From the NCBI GenBank assembly GCA_001584585.1, contig LSYV01000010.1, forward strand, positions 2,787,744-2,851,743: a stretch of DNA of 64,000 nucleotides. The letters run 5' to 3'. Positions 23,701 through 35,769 of the stretch are shown one piece after another. The translations under genes were made by a program, and so were the position numbers. This DNA comes from Gonium pectorale (taxonomy: Eukaryota > Chlorophyta > Chlorophyceae > Chlamydomonadales > Volvocaceae). Each line of letters opens with the position of its first letter. The stretch's first letter is position 1. The notes under the pieces were generated by a model that was given only the letters and a program-made list of their open reading frames with translations, did not search any database and was not told where the DNA came from.

Positions 23701-24460
23701 GCAACAGCCGCATTCGTCACCGCAGCTGCAGATGCCGCAGCCGACGATGCCACAGCAGCAGCAGCTGGCTGCGCACGCGCAGCAGCAACAGCAACAGGCT
23801 CTGCAGCAACAACAGCACCACGCCGCGCAACAGCAACAACAGCAACAGCTCCTACAGCAGCAACAGCAGGCGCATCAACAGCAACATCAACAGCAGCAGC
23901 AACAAGCGCAACAGCAACAAGCGCTCCAGCAGCAACAGGCTATGCAGCAGCAACAACAGATGCTGCAGCAGATGCACCAGCAGCAGCAACAACAGCAGCA
24001 CCTGAACCCGCTCATCCAGCTACCCGTGGCGGCTGCCGCGGCAGCCGCGCAGCAGCAGCAGCAGCAGCAGGCTGCCGTCCTGCAGTACACCCAACTGCAA
24101 CAACAGGCGGCTGCGGCTGCGGCCGCGGCGGCCATGCAGCAGCAACAGCAGCAGCAGCAGTTGTTGCTGCAGCAGCAGTTCTACGCCAAGCAGCAGCATC
24201 TCCAGATGATGCAGCTGCAGATGCTGATGCAGCAGCAGGCGCAGGCTGCGCTCATGCGGCCGCAGTTGCCAATGCCCGGAGTATCAGCGATGGCCGGTGT
24301 GGCAGGTACGAAGCCAACCCCCGTGCAGGCAATGCCGTCAGCGATGGGGCCTGGCGCGGCGCTGTCCGGTGCGCAGCCATCAGTGGCATCGACAACAGCG
24401 GCGGGGATGGGCGCGCAGCAGCCCTCCCAGGCGGCGGAGCACGCGGGAATGCCAGCGTAG
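17781..24460 (+). CDS. Bromodomain protein with Cys4 motif and poly-Gln tail
   Basis: The bromodomain reads acetyl-lysine, so this is probably a chromatin-associated regulator. Exons: 17781-17813, 17930-18025, 18204-18290, 18526-19459, 19688-20004, 20321-20588, 20857-21935 and 22288-24460, about 1,660 residues. The bromodomain starts at once: LVAVMQKEEAQQYF, then PVDPTEHPDYV, KPMDLGTVHGKL, VLRDVQLVWDNARAYY. A Pro/Gln/Ala-rich region follows, then a KREPVKEEEEER acidic patch. Next comes a Cys4 motif, CDVCRRLKKGRCGT...KC, around 20480-20545, then Gly/Ala-rich sequence. Two predicted helices follow: AQAQLQAAQGALTSAQARL, and MRELERLNMALRARQ onward. The tail from about 23400 is dominated by Gln. 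In the last exon the frame changes at a run of nine G (22611-22619), so either the sequence has an error there or the gene is interrupted. The start ATG gives phase 0 into the bromodomain. Confidence 0.85.
23405..24250 (+). repeat. Poly-glutamine (CAG/CAA) tract region
   Basis: Within the last bromodomain exon, mixed CAG and CAA codons encode long Gln runs broken by His, Pro, Ala and Met. The mixing of the two codons shows that the amino acid is kept rather than the DNA simply slipping. Such tails are common in transcriptional co-activators. Confidence 0.9.
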
Positions 24461-25336
24461 CAAAGCGGCCCGGAGTGGTGGGCGGGCCATTGTGGGAGAG
24501 AAGCTCAAGAGGGAAAAGCTAAGAGACTGTGGACGGCTGCAGGCCAAACAGCGTAGGTTCTTCACGAAGGCGATAGATGCTCGAGTGCAATGCTAACTTC
24601 TGGAGATTTGCATGTGCTGTCTGTTGTGCGCCTGTGAGCGTGAGTGCTTTCAGCCTGGTGCTAGTCGTGTGTGGCAGCATCGGGTCATTGGCTGGGAGTT
24701 GCAGCACTATCACTGTTGGTTCGTAGCTTTTATCCAATGGCTGAAGGAATGGCCGGGGAACCAGCGAGGCCGATGTGGATTGGTGCTAGGGGTTTTACGG
24801 CTTTTCCATCTTACCCAGCGGCGTTTGACAGTCGACAACGATGTTGAAGGATGATACAAGAGCATTGGATTTTTCAGTGTTGGTCCACTTGCGGATTGGG
24901 TTACCCAGACACGAGCCGTTACTTCTTGTGAGTTTCCCGCTTACAGCAATTCCCGAATTTTGTTTGGAGGAATCAAACACGACCCGTTCGGACTTGGTTG
25001 GCTGTCACCCAGGGTTCTGACGTTCGTCGATATGCGTATGTTATCATATTTGACGTGAAGCACGTCTGAACATCCGACATGCAAGAATTTCCTATGGGAA
25101 AAGCTGGGAGGTTGACGTACGCTTGATGTTCCCATGGTGAGGAGTGATTCTTCCCCAGGATGACGGCATGTTTAATTTGCATTAGATACTCCATGATTTT
25201 TCGTCGGCCTTTCTTTATGAGGCCGTCGTCCTCGAAGGGGGCGCGAACCTCGCAGCCGGGCTTGGTTGCGTTCGACAGCGTTGGCTCAATTACCGGGATC
25301 TGATGTAATAGGGAGACTGGCAGCCTCAGCTCTTAG
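24461..25336. other. 3' UTR of the bromodomain gene and spacer
   Basis: No coding signal. The segment becomes AT-richer after 24820. It most likely holds the 3' UTR up to the TGTAA at 25304-25308, then only a few bases before the proposed start of the next gene. Confidence 0.45.
25304..25308 (+). terminator. TGTAA polyadenylation signal of the bromodomain gene
   Basis: First TGTAA after the bromodomain stop codon, about 840 bases downstream. This is long but within the range of chlamydomonad 3' UTRs. Assigned by motif only. Confidence 0.45.
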
Positions 25337-28271
25337 ATGCCAGGCACCTGTGTTGTCCTCGGCAGCCACCCGCATGTGCTGCTTTTCTGCAAAGCCTTAA
25401 AACGGAATTCTGACAGTACTGTGCTATTGATCACTGGTAAGGAGGGCCAGAGGAAGCGGAGGGGCCGTTTCCCTCACTCTTTAGAGCCTTGTGTCGTCTT
25501 CCTTGCCCAGACGCTCCTCAAGTTTCTTCATCACAGCAGCATGGCTTCACGGTGATCTGCGGGCGTATTGTTCGCGTTACAGACGCGGCGCCTCAGCTTT
25601 GCGGAGTGCAGGTATGCTGGGGCCGCTACACAATTGTGCATTTTCGCAGAACTATGGCGACCTTTCAAGTAGCATTCACCATTACGTCGAGGCTGGCTTG
25701 TGGAACGCAACCGTGAGGACCTTTCTTGTCCCGAAACGTCGCAGGTGTTCTACAATGGCTGCGCACCACGTGCGGCGGTGACGTCCGAGGAGGATGAGGG
25801 ATGCGGTAACGTGTGCGGGGAGTTCACGCGCATACGGCGTGTGCACGCGGACGTCCTGGTCCTGTTTCAGGCAGCACAAGAGGAGCCGCTCTGGCTGCGC
25901 CAGTCCGGGGGCGCGGCGGAGGGAGAGGAAAGGAAAGCGGTGAGCTGCAACTACAGACGATCCGGGTCGTGTGGCAGCGGCCAGGTATGGACACACGTTG
26001 CACGGCGTCACGGCGTTCGTGTCTGGTAGTTGCACGATGCCCGTCAAGTCGCGTATCCGGTTGTTCGCCTCTTTCTTTGAGGGCCGTCTGCTTTTGTCCA
26101 CCATGTCCGCTGCCACAGGGCGACGGTGATGAGCCAAGTAGCAATCAAGTCGGATGCCTCGTTCAGCAGCGGCGCCCCTCGCCCCTCGCGCTGCCAATGG
26201 AATGCGGCCCAGACGCTGCGTCGCCAGCGACGCCGCTGCACGCCGGCGGAGCCTGCGGACCCCAGCGGTGGCGACAGGGCGCGCTCGGTGCCGCGGCGTC
26301 CGGCGCCGCCGTGGCGTGGCGGCGACTCCGGCGTGTGATTAGCAGCGGGTGGGTTTGGGCTGGCTGGCCGCGGGGCTGCATACGGGGCACTGGGGTGGGC
26401 AATGTGCGTGCGGGTCGCGGGGCTGCCAGCCGTGGCGCCCTCTGAGCGATTCCAAGGCTTCCATGCGCCTTCAGCAGCCGCGGCCTTCCCCTTGCTGTGC
26501 GTTGAACCTGCAGGGATTCCGAGGCTGCAGACTCGGAGAAACGCCACGCGTGCTCATCGCACGTTCCGCTGCGGAAGGCTACTACGTGGGCGGCCGATGC
26601 ACGGGCCGACGGCGGCGGCGGCACTGCTCCGGCGGCGGCGGGCGCGAGTGTGGCGACAGCGGCTGTCACCGCTCCGGCTCCTGTGCTGCTGGAGGCACTG
26701 CTGCACGCGGGCCTGCGCTCCGCGGTGGGTCTCGCAGGGCTGATTGTGGGCCGTGGCCAGCGTTGCCAGTGTTCAGTTTGAAACTGACGATTGGGACGTT
26801 ACCGGCGCCTCACATGTTGCTTGACCACGCGATAATCCTAACGGTACCTCCGCGCGTGCACCTTGTTGTTGAGGAGTATACGCAGGCTGCGAGCGCTGAG
26901 CGTGTGTGTGCATGTTTGCTGCTGTATCCCCCACCCACCAGGCCTCCAGCGGGCACCTTGAGAATGCGCTCGCCAAGAGCAGCCTCGGCTGGATAGGCCC
27001 CATTCGCAACACCAGCGGTGGAGGGAGCTCGGTGGCTTTTGGTTCCGGAGCGGACATGCCGCGCAACGTGCGCTCCCTGCTGCCGCCCACGGAGGCGCCG
27101 CCACTCGAAAGTACGCGGACACATGCTCCTTGCCAGCAGCAGCAGCTACAGCACAGCAAGATCGATCGCGCGTCACAGCAGTCCTCGGTCGGCGCTAGGC
27201 AGCTCAGATGCGATATGTTTCCCTTCTTAGAGGAGGAGCTTCTCACGCGGTTGGCAGCTGCCGCTGGGCCCGCGCCTTGCGCATTCAAGACTTCCGTGAA
27301 CGGGCCTGAACTTCGGAAAACTTCCGTCAATTCGGGAACTCGGGGGCAGCAGCCGCCCTGCCCCGCGGATTGCAAGCTGCTGCCCCTCTTGTACCGCGGG
27401 CTTATACCGCCGTACTTGCCGTACCTTGCGGTTGTACAACACCGCGATGTGACCGACGACGAAACTGACCCGCGGGTCGCTGGCGGGTTTGCGGACGTAC
27501 AGGGACTGCAGCTGCTTGAGCGCCAGGCGCACTGGCTGGGGCTGCTGCTGACGGGACGGGTGCGGCTCCCGCCTCCGCGTCAGATGGCGGCTCTGGCATT
27601 GGACGGCGGCTGCGCCGACCTCGCCCGTTGTTCCGGCGGGCTATGGGGAAAGCGCGATGCCGGCACAGCAAGGAGAACCGCGACCCACCGCAGCGTCAGA
27701 AAGGGGTGAGCTGCCTCTTCGTCTGTGCGTTTGCCTTGTCCACTTAGCCGGCATCTTTCTGCCCCTTGATCATGTGGGATCTTGTGGTGGGCAATGTTTG
27801 TTCAGTGCACGCGGTCAAAAGCGCCATTTCCGTCCGGAGGTCAGGGTCCCTGACACCCCTTCGGTAACCTACCTACATTGTAAGCCGCCGAATAGCCGAG
27901 TAACGTTCCTTGACCCCTGGCCGCCTGCCGTCGTCGTTCATGTCAGCAGGGTGCTGGCATTGCTGCGGACCGTGGCGCACAGGAGCCGCGAACCTGCCAG
28001 CAGGGGCGAACCCCAGACCCAGCAGGCGGCGCACCACCACCACCACCACCACCACCACCACCACCACCGCGACCATCGGCAGCCGCAGACCGAGCACTCG
28101 GAGGCGCAGCAGACCCGAGAGAGTGTCGTGCAGGAGCTCGCGCAGCTGGATCGGGACATCCGGCAGGCGCAGCGTGCCCCGTCCATATCCGAGGCCGATG
28201 AGGTTGGTTTTCTGCGGTTCTGCACAACGGTGGAGTATCTGATTGATTCCCGACTAGCGACGGAAATGTGA
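25337..28271 (+). CDS. Protein with flavin-monooxygenase-like C-terminus; degenerate FAD site
   Basis: Model exons: 25337-25436, 25511-25611, 25745-25984, 26119-26348, 26514-26724 (or 26745), 26942-27705 and 27950-28271. All are in phase, giving about 655 residues. The C-terminal third resembles the end of flavin-containing monooxygenases: LLYRGLIPPYLPYLAVV, then LERQAHWLGLLLTGRV, then RLPPPRQM. The N-terminus, CVVLGSHPHVLLFCKALKR, looks like a Rossmann strand-loop-helix in which the expected GxGxxG is GSHPHV, so FAD binding there is doubtful. The middle is Ala/Gly-rich and poorly conserved. The last exon encodes twelve consecutive His (28033-28068) and a Gln/Glu-rich helix. The first two exons are the least certain. 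It could be a decaying or specialised family member, or the true N-terminus may have been missed. Confidence 0.5.
28033..28068 (+). repeat. Poly-histidine (CAC)12 tract
   Basis: Twelve CAC codons in a row in the last exon of the flavin-monooxygenase-like gene. Use of a single codon suggests recent triplet expansion. If the exon is read as modelled this is an uninterrupted His12 run. Confidence 0.85.
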
Positions 28272-28333
28272 CCGGGCAGGTTCGGGGGCACTGGGTGGTG
28301 CAGACACTGGGCACTAGGCAGCAGAACCGTGTG

Positions 28334-28355
28334 ATTTTAAAACGGTTTTAAAACC
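28334..28355. promoter_or_regulatory. AT-rich palindrome GGTTTTAAAACC
   Basis: A perfect 12-base palindrome at 28344-28355, preceded by the related block GATTTTAAAAC, stands out in otherwise GC-rich DNA. It lies between the stop of one gene and the first recognisable exon of the next, so it could be a core-promoter element. It could equally be an intron feature if the two genes are one. Confidence 0.3.
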
Positions 28356-28415
28356 TTTTAGAACCACTACTCAACGAGTCGCGGGATCCGCGGTCCCGGT
28401 CATCACCCCTCGCAG

Positions 28416-31400
28416 GATGCTACGTCTCCGTCGTGCTCGCTGGGCTGTTTCGGCGGCTTCCCCGCACAGGCCTTCGGCTCGCGCCGCAAGACAGTCGCCG
28501 GGGCGGGGAGCCGATCGAGGCCGCCGCTGCGGACGTCCGCAGAGTGGCGCGCCAGTGTCTGGAGCGCGCTGCGGGGCGGCAATGGCGGCGGCAGCGGCGA
28601 CAAGGCGAGCGCCACCGGCGCGCAGCCTCGCCCTTCCCCCGCCCACGCCAAGCTGCCAGAGGAACCGTTCGCACGGGTCTCTGCCCCGCCACCTCCGGCC
28701 CCGCCCTCGCTAGCGGCCAGGTCGCATGTCCTCACGGATCCTGAAGTGGAAGGCTTTGCCCGTCTTACGTTTGCGGTGTCTGGCGTGGAGAATGGCCGTG
28801 CGGTAAAGGCGGCGTCCGGCGAGCCTGAGCCTTGGATGGCGGATGAGGAGGCACGTGGGTCTGCGGTGGCTCGGGGCGGGGAGCGGGACGAGCTGCAGCG
28901 GGGGCAAACCCCGACGTACGAGTGGGAGGAGGAGAAGGAGGAGGACGAGTTCGTGCCGGGCTGGCCGCAATCGGAGTGGGACGGGGTCGCGGCGGCGGAG
29001 CGCGCTTTGCGCGCGGCCGTGCGCATGCGGCAGCGGCGGCGGCTCCTTGATGCGGAGGCCACAATGGCGGCGGCGGCAACGGCGGCGGCTACCGCTGATG
29101 CTGACGCTTCAGGGAAGGAGGCTTCCGGTAGGCATCTACACGGCTGCAGCAATGACGGCGACAACGGCTCTGCCGGTCACGCGGCCGCCGACGTCGCCCT
29201 CGGCAACCGGATAGACGCTGTCCACTGCGCCCCAGCCCCCGGCGCCTGCTTGGTACCGGACGCTGAGTTGTACCACAGTGCGTCGCCGTTTGGACGCGCC
29301 GTGCCGGCCGATTGCCATGACGACGACGATGCTGGCGGGAACCTTGGTGGCGGCGGCGGCAGTGGTGCTGAACCCGAGCTGATGACCCACGGGTCGGTCG
29401 GGCCGTCAGGACCCAGATCGCACAGCGCTGACAGCGGCATCTACGGACCCCACCCGGACTCACCGTTTAGGCTGGCCACGGCCCTGAGCGGCGTGCAGAT
29501 GACGCACTTGCGGTCGGAGGGGCCGGGGGCTGCCGCCGCTACCGGCGGCGGCGGCCTCGGGGCCGGCGCGGAGCTGGCCGCGCGCGACACAGCCGGCAGC
29601 ATCGCCGTATGTGTTACGCTTGCCATGCCCCTGCAAACCACCGTATCTACCACGGGCGCGGCATCGTGTGGGAGCGCCGCAGGCGCGTCGGATGGGAAGC
29701 TCAACAGGGTGCCCGCTCCTGAGGGAAGCGCCGCCGTTGCCGTTGCCGGGGCTGGGGCCGGGGCCAAGCGGGGTTCCGGCGGGCCACGTCATGCAGCCAC
29801 GGTGGCAGCGGTGACGGCGATGGAGGACTGGTGCTTCGACTCCAGCGCAGCCCGTGCCAAGGCCGTGGCAGACTTGACGCCGGCGATGGCGGGCCTCAAC
29901 ATGATCGCGTTTGGGAGTGTTGCCGCAGACAGCGCGGCCGGCAGCAGCGTCGTTGGCGCAGCCGCAGGCGAAGCGGCGGTGCCTTCCGCGGTGAGCCCGC
30001 CCCGCAACGGCAGCACGCCGACCCTGCGCAGCTCTGATGGCTCCCCGGTGCGGCCGCGCCTGAAGCAGGATCCAGGATCCTGGGTGGACCAGCCCGCCAA
30101 GTACGCAAAGGTGGCGCCGCTGCCTGCGACAGCGGCGCCGCCGCCGCCGCCTTGCGGACCCCACCCCGAATCCAACACGTTTGATGCCGCGTGCCCCACG
30201 TCATTCCTCATATCAACCGGCAACTGCCACGCTGCTGCCGCCGCCGCCGGCGGCGACTCACACCTGGCGTCTGTCGATGTGCCATCGACTGTGACGGCCC
30301 CGCCGCCGGCGCCGCCGCCCGCGGCGGCGTGCGTCCCCAGCCTCCGCCGCCACAGCGCTCTGGGCCCACTCCAGTACCCCCACCTCTTTGACCGGTCGCC
30401 GTCGGTGCCGCGCTCGTATATGAGCGCAACGGCAGCAGCGGCAGCAGGCAACACCGCCGCCGCCGCGCCGCCGCCGCCGCTGACGCTGCTGCGCCAGTGT
30501 GCCAGCCTCAGTCGTGGCGGCGACGCGCACGACCGCAACTCCAACGGCCGACCCAGCCTCGGGCGGTCTCCGGCGACCGGCCTGCCCTCGGTAATCTCCC
30601 CGCCGCTGCACACCCGTGTTCAGGCGCTGTCCGGACAGCCGTACTCTGGCCCCGTTGTGAAGCTGGGTGGCGGTAGGGCGCCGGCGGTGGCGGCGATGGA
30701 CGCATTTCGCCGCAGCGGCAGCATCCGGGCGCCGGCCGGCGGCGTTTGCAGCCCAGCAACTGCCGCGGCTGGCGGCGGCTGCGGCGGCGTCACGTCGCCG
30801 CAGCGCGTCGGTGGCATGGGCGTCGGCGGCACCCTGGCCGGCGGCGCCAGCGCGCTCGACCGCTACGCAGCACTGACGGCTGCCAGCCCGGGGTGGAAGT
30901 ACACGGCACTGTACGACAAACACGACGCAATGCTCCTGGCTCGGCTGTCCTCGGCGCGCATTTCGCAGGCGTCAGCCGCCGCTGCCGACAGCGTTGTCGC
31001 CGCCGCCGCCATCACCAGTGGTGGCGGCCCTGACGGCGGCGGCGCCGCCGCCGCCGGCAGCGGTTTGTTGTACCGGATGGGAACGCTAACCTCCTCCAGC
31101 GGCGCCGCCGCCGCCGCTGCCCTGCAAGACAGCAGCGCCGCCGCCGCCGGCAGCGCGAGGATGGCTCCAGCCCCGACCGTGGCGGCGCGGCGAGCGCCGA
31201 GTCTGGGCCCGCCGGGTCAGGGCACGGGCACGGTGTACGGCAGTCCCAGCACCTCGGGCCTCGAGAGCCCCACCACATGGTGCGGCAACGCCTCTGCTGC
31301 CGCCGTCGCGGGGGGCGATCTGTACGATCCCGCGGTGGGGTACGGTCCGAGCGACTCAGGCGTGAGGGTGGGCACGGGGCAGCATCCTATCTCAGCAACG

Positions 31401-34400
31401 GGACTGTCCACACTCAGCTCGGCGCCCCTTCCTACGGGCCTCCGAACCTCGAACGCCCGCCGCGGGCGCACCTCCCTGACCTCGGGAGGCCAAGTCCACC
31501 CGGACTACTCGTCCTCGCCGACCCACGGGTCGTCCGGGGCCGGTGCCCTCGCGGCTTACTACGACGCCGATGTGGCGACGGCGGTTGCGGCGGCGGCGGC
31601 CGACGCCGCCGCCGGGCAGGGCCACGACGGCGGCATCGCAGCGGTGGATGCCTTTGGCGGTTATGGCCGTGGCAGCGGCTTTCAGTTGCCAGTGGGCAAT
31701 GACCCGGACATGGGGGCGATGGCCCAGAACGAAGGCCTTGAGTATCGGAGCCGCGCGCTCCGACTGGCGCTGCTGGCGGAGGGCGATGCGGAGGGTGAGT
31801 CGGAGCTGGAGGGGGCCACGGAGCGCTTGGAGCAGCTGCCATCGCCCTTCAGCACAGTGCACGCTGGCGGCGGCGGCGCGGCGGCGGCAATGGCGGCGGT
31901 TTCGGAGGGCCCCTTGTACGGCGAGGCCTCCATGGGCCAGGGCGCCATGAGTTGGGGAGAGACTCTGGAGGTGAGATAACTGAGAGCGGTGCTGTGCCTG
32001 TCGGCGAGCGTACGGCAATGCTGATCACCACCGGCCATTGCACGGCACGCGCACGCAGCTTGGACCTCCCTTGAAAAGCGGTCAGGGGCGTCTGCTCGTG
32101 CCTGAAGGAACTAGCCGGCTGCCGCTACCCACATAGCGGGTGTCTGGAGCACAGGCCCGCTCTCCTGCGCGTCTGTAGTTATTGGCCTTGCGAACCGCAA
32201 CCAGAAATCAATGCCTGGTCCTTGTGGACACACACATAACTGCCGCTTGGACTGGTCGCCCCGCAGGTCCTTCGGCAACAGGCGATCAACTGCGGTCGCG
32301 GCCGGACCAGCAGGACCAGCCGCAACACCGCCGGCCTGGCGGCAATGCTCCTGGGTGGCGGCGGCGGCACCCGTGAAGCTGGTTCCCGGGACGCGCCGGC
32401 CGTCGGACGCGCCGGCGGCACCCACGGGCACATCCACGCCCACCCAGGCACCATCGCCGGCGGCGCCACCGCGTCTCCCAGCACCCCACGGAGCAGCATG
32501 GCGGTCGGGGCACTATCTGCGTCTGGGGGTTCCCCCTACACCCCCGGTGGAGGCTTCGGCTCAGCTGCGCAGGAGATCGAATACGGCGCCGTACGGTCGC
32601 CCGAGTACGGCGCCGCCCGCTCGCCTGAGCGGCGCTCCTCTGGGACGGGGCTGCTGGGCTTGTTCACTCGGCTTGCGACGCTGGGCCGGCGGAGCCAGAT
32701 TGGTGAGCTGCCTTTTTGAGGATTGCCCTCGCACTCCACGCGCCGTCGGTGTGAGCAGATCAGGGCCGCGCTGCGACCCGCGGGTTGGCACACCATGATG
32801 TGGTGCCGACCATGCTAGTTGGCCAAGAGCACGGCATGTCATGACGCAATGACATGCCCCTCACCTGTATCTGGTACACACGGCTATTTGACCACGCGGC
32901 CCCGCCCACCGTTTTCCTGCTCCCTTCCTCGGCCCCTGCCGTCGTCCCTGCCGCTGCAGCCAACGATACCATGCACGACACATCCGTCACGATACCCGAG
33001 CCGCCTGCGGCCCCCGAGGACATCGTCATGTCACGCTGGTCCCTGACGGGCCCCGGCGCCGGCGGCGACAGGTCCGTCACTGGCGGGACCACCGCTTACA
33101 GTCCCTCCATTTATGGCCCCTCCGTCAAGGGACCTGCCCCTGGTCCTGGGCTCTTCAAAAAGGCGTCATCGCTGCCGCGTACGATTGAGTACCGTCTAAT
33201 GCGCTCCGCGGCGCAGTCCTCGCCTCCGCACTCTCCACCACTGCCTGAGGAAGGGCCGCCGGCGGGCAGCGCGGAGACGGGTCAGCCGCATAGGCTGCGT
33301 GCCGTCGCTCAGGCTACTGGCGGCGGCCATTCTTCAGGCGGCGCCGCAGCTGCCGCATCCGCAGCAGGCCCGGCGGCACCTCCCTTCGGAGGTGTTCGCC
33401 GCTGCTCAACCATGAGTTCCAGTGGGCAGTTCCCTGTTGGGCCCATGGGGCCACGTCCGTCAAGCAACTCTGGACGTTTGGGCCTCACGCGGTTCAGCAG
33501 TCGTGCCGCTTTCCTGGGAAGCGCCAGCGGAGCCGGCGGAGGCGGCGCCGCCGTGAGCCACAGCGGCGTCGCTCGGCCATCATCGCCCCCGCTGCGGGCT
33601 GGCATGCCGCCCAAGCGGCTGTCGCAGCCCTCCGGCCTGTTCTCGCACCTTGCGAAGCGGCAGCAGCATGAGGCTTCGGGCAGCGGCGCCACTGGCGCCA
33701 GCGCCGGGTACCACACCTCGGCGAGGATGTCGTTTGAGGCCAACGTCCTCGAAGGTGTCGGCAGGGCAGCTGGCGAATCGGTCGTCGACCTAAGCGTCGC
33801 TCCGCGCCGCGCATCAACCATCTCGACCGTCCTCGGCATAACTGAACCCGGCGTTGCGCCCCCCAGCGGCGGCGGCACCGCAGCCGGCGAGATCTCAGCC
33901 GCGGAGGGGGCAACCATGACCGCTTCTCGGCCCGGCACCGACCAGTGGCTCATCACCGAGGACTGCGCGCTCTTCGAGCCCTGCGATTCGCCTCGCGCGT
34001 CGTACAACCACCTGCCCAACCCCCCGCGCCTCAGCTCCCCGCGCCTCAACGCCGCTCAGCCAGACGGCGAGTCCGTCTACAACCCACTCTACATGGTGCC
34101 CCCGCAGCCGGAGGAAGCCGACGGCGGCGGCCCCCCAGCGACCCCCGCCACCCACGAGGCGCGCGTCACGCCGCAGCGGCCCTCGCCGGTCCTGCGCGGT
34201 GCCGGCGTCTACCCCATGACCTCTGCCTTCACGCCGCCCGCCGCGTCGGGCAGCTGGGGTGAGGGGCGGCCCAGCTACGGCGCAGTCCCGGGCGGGCCGC
34301 AGTGGCTCAGCGCCGCAGGGCGCGGCCACACAGCGTCGCTGGCGTCGGCGGAAGCACGATCCGTGGCGATGGCCCTGCGCGGCTCGGATCCAGGGTCGAC

Positions 34401-35100
34401 GGAGGCGCGACGCGCGCGCGTCCGAGCTGCCACTATCAGTGACGCGAACGGCACCGCTGCCACGGCCGTGACCGACAGCGGCGGATACGCCTCGCAGCAG
34501 CCCAGCCCGGCTCCGCGTAAGGGACGGGGCGCTTCAGGCGACAAGATGCGGCGCTCCAAGCGCCTGAGTCTGGTTGAGTGGGGCCTTGGCCTCGGTTTGG
34601 GAAGCTTTGGGTTCCGAAGCGGTTCCACGGCCAGCGCGGCCGGGGGCGGCGCGACCTACGGAGCCGGCCTGGGCGGCAGGGCGGAGGGCGGCCAGGGCGG
34701 TGGTGAGCGCAGCAACTCAATGAGCGTGCGGAGGCGGGTAGAGGAGGCGGAGGAGGCGGAGGCGCAGAGGAGGGTGAGTCGTGAGGCGCGACCCTCCCGC
34801 TGGCGTCGCTTCAGCATGGTTGCTTTGCATCACCTCTCGGAGCTGGGCTCTCGCGCCGGAAGCACCTCCAGCCCGGGCGGGAGCCCCGCCTCCATGGGCC
34901 GCGTGGGCCCGGCGGCGAGCAGCGTGGCCGCGAGCCTGCTGGCGCGCCGGCGGCTGAACGCCTCCGAGACGGGCAGCCCGCCGCAGTTCCGGGAACGGGA
35001 GGGCAGGGAGCCGGCGATGGCGCGGCGCAGCACGCACGCGCCGGCGTTTCTGGTGCAGCAGCAGTGGTCGCCGCTCGCGGACGCATTGCTGTCTCGGTGA
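28416..35100 (+). CDS. Very large low-complexity protein, function unknown
   Basis: Three exons, 28416-31970, 32267-32702 and 32960-35100, join in phase (donors GAG/GTGAGA and TTG/GTGAGC) and encode 2,043 residues. No ATG-bearing first exon was found, so the 5' end is incomplete. It opens with DATSPSCSLGCFGGFPAQAF, a Cys/Gly-rich motif. After a basic stretch comes an acidic helix-like block, YEWEEEKEEDEFVPGWPQSE, then RALRAAVRMRQRRRL. Most of the rest is Ala, Gly, Ser and Pro with many short SP and RxxS sites. The C-terminal 300 residues alternate basic Ser-rich helices (MRRSKRLSLVEWGLGLGLGS, RRRVEEAEEAEAQRRVSREA, RPSRWRRFSMVALHHLSELG). I recognise no domain. The dense SP and RxxS sites suggest a phosphorylated scaffold or regulatory protein, but that is only an inference. 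The upstream exon might come from the preceding gene. Confidence 0.7.
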
Positions 35101-35769
35101 AGCCGAGTGAAGCTCGCGGGTCCTGTTTCAAAACGCTCGCGGGGTACTACGGGTACTACGTAAGATGGTGCTGCAGATTGCATCCCCAGTGGCGTTGAGC
35201 TGGTGATTGCTGTGCGGTGGTCGTGGCCAGACGTGTGTGGAAGAAGGGATCATCCCGTACTCTGTGTGCACTGCACACCGAACGTCGTGCGGACTCTTGT
35301 TCGTAAGATGTTGCACCATGGAGTTACCGGTAGAAACAGGGGCCTTGCAAGACAGGCCCCGTACGACTTAGCTTTCCCTGCGAGCTATGGGCCGGCACCG
35401 TGAAGGTTGTAGCCGTCATGCCTCCGTCGCTTCTGCAGCTGTATATCATGCTGGGATGTGGTTGGGATCATCGTCATGTGGAGGGACGCCGGTGATCAAC
35501 ATCTCCTAGTGCTAATTGTTTGTCGCAGTCTAGGCCATACGGAGCTCTGTTTAAGGGCTAAAGTCTGCCTTTTCTCATCTCATCATCCCGCCACGCGATC
35601 CGTATCATTCGCGCCCGTATCATTCACCCACGCCATTATTTGGTAACCCCTAATGCCTAGTCCTGAATTGGGTCCCGTACAAGACGAGGATACTCGGGGT
35701 AACACTCGATACTGTTCGTTGCGACGGGTGTCGGTTTGTACTACGTGCGGATTGTACTGCGTGCGAATT

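Noticed and set aside
28403..29164. 253-codon minus-strand frame
   Set aside because: It is the shadow of the start of the giant exon. No splice or motif support.
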